From contig JADGNT010000334.1 of assembly GCA_017883345.1 (NCBI GenBank), positions 1-6,057 on the forward strand: a stretch of DNA of 6,057 nucleotides, in the 5' to 3' direction. Below, one piece after another: positions 5,734 through 6,057 of the stretch (positions are counted from its first letter, which is position 1; every line of letters begins with the position of its first letter). The translations under genes and the position numbers were made by a program. The notes beneath the pieces are model-generated. The model was given only the letters and a program-made list of their open reading frames with translations. It was not told where the DNA came from and did not search any database. This DNA comes from Candidatus Solibacter sp. GTDB taxonomy: Bacteria > Acidobacteriota > Terriglobia > Bryobacterales > Bryobacteraceae.

Positions 5734-5806
5734 TGAAATCAATAACTTACAGCGAATCGCCCCAAAAGCCCGTAGCACTTGCGTAACACTTCGGGAAGAA
5801 TTTCAT
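5733..5806. other. Probable attachment-site region beside tRNA-Val, with paired repeats
   Basis: This 70-bp gap lies between the tRNA 3' end and the recombinase stop codon, the usual place for an att core and its arm sites. It holds two similar 11-bp direct repeats (minus strand AGTGTTACGCA at 5790-5780 and AGTGCTACGGG at 5779-5769). A 7-bp inverted repeat also lies at its edges (ATGAAAT 5733-5739, ATTTCAT 5800-5806). The core itself, expected to copy part of the tRNA 3' end, cannot be shown because the other end of the element is outside the window. Confidence 0.4.
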
Positions 5807-6057
5807 TGGATTGAGCCCCCGGCCGGCATCGCCGTGAGAGCTGCGGCCTTGGTGGTCTTCAGCCTGTCCAGAATTCGCGCCACGTGGTCACGCTCGCGCG
5901 CCTCATCGGTCTGGGTGTAGAGGAAAGTCATGTCCAATGAAGCGTGGCCCGCGGCCTTCTGTGCTTCAAGTGGAGTTGCGCCGACCTCCTGCCTCCAGGT
6001 GACATTGAGGCGCCGGAACGTGTGCATTCCGAAACCCTCGAAGTAGATGCCCGCGGC
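5803..6057 (-). CDS. Tyrosine recombinase (phage-type integrase), C-terminal part, runs off right edge
   Basis: The minus strand is open from the window edge to a TGA at 5805-5803, giving the last 84 residues of a longer protein. The first Met inside it (6027) is not the start, because the frame and the family sequence continue upstream (GIYFEGFG). The catalytic end of the tyrosine recombinase domain is present: HTFR (H12-x-x-R15 of the visible part), AGH with H38, and the nucleophile Tyr in FLYTQ (Y47), nine residues after that His as in the family. The first Arg and the Lys lie outside. The remaining about 37 residues form a variable tail. The gene points at the tRNA-Val 3' end, so it is probably the integrase of an element inserted there. 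The visible part is not broken. Confidence 0.9.
   Translation of the reverse strand, partial: AAGIYFEGFGMHTFRRLNVTWRQEVGATPLEAQKAAGHASLDMTFLYTQTDEARERDHVARILDRLKTTKAAALTAMPAGGSIQ

Overview
The window is GC-rich bacterial chromosome, clearly over 60% G+C by eye, with tightly packed genes and short intergenic gaps. The codon use, the mix of families (a C45/phospholipase B-like hydrolase, a DinB-like protein, a periplasmic GGT-like enzyme, DUF72) and the CGCGGAG-type intergenic repeats suggest an Acidobacteriota genome of the Solibacter/Bryobacter type. That placement is inference; no rRNA or other lineage marker is present.

Layout. At the left edge (1-285, minus) is the 5' end of a secreted C45/phospholipase B-like hydrolase gene. 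It diverges, across only 22 bp, from selD (308-1330, plus). selD is the most notable feature. Its true reading frame starts at an ATG at 308 and crosses an in-frame UGA at 362-364, exactly where SelD proteins carry the catalytic Cys/Sec. A 6-bp stem with an AGUUG loop begins 19 nt after the UGA and fits a bacterial SECIS element. A standard ORF caller would start the gene at a TTG downstream and lose the catalytic residue. selD overlaps pyrF (1330-2022) by one base in a TAATG junction.

A 216-bp spacer follows, with clusters of CGCGGAG units and a small hairpin. It separates pyrF from a convergent DinB-like gene (2239-2718, minus). That gene diverges from a gene for an exported gamma-glutamyltransferase-family Ntn-hydrolase (2805-4637, plus), which appears to lack the glutamate-binding Arg of true GGTs. 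A DUF72/YecE-like gene (4631-5581) overlaps the end of the GGT gene by 7 bp.

The right end holds a tRNA-Val(GAC) gene with encoded CCA (5657-5733). About 70 bp further, and pointing towards it, is the C-terminal part of a tyrosine recombinase gene (5803-6057, minus) that runs off the window. This is the usual layout of an element integrated at a tRNA 3' end, so the host/element junction probably lies near 5733.

Functionally, SelD makes the selenophosphate needed to charge tRNA-Sec, and here SelD itself appears to need Sec. The host should therefore encode SelA, SelB and tRNA-Sec elsewhere. The remaining genes look like ordinary housekeeping or accessory genes with no obvious shared pathway.
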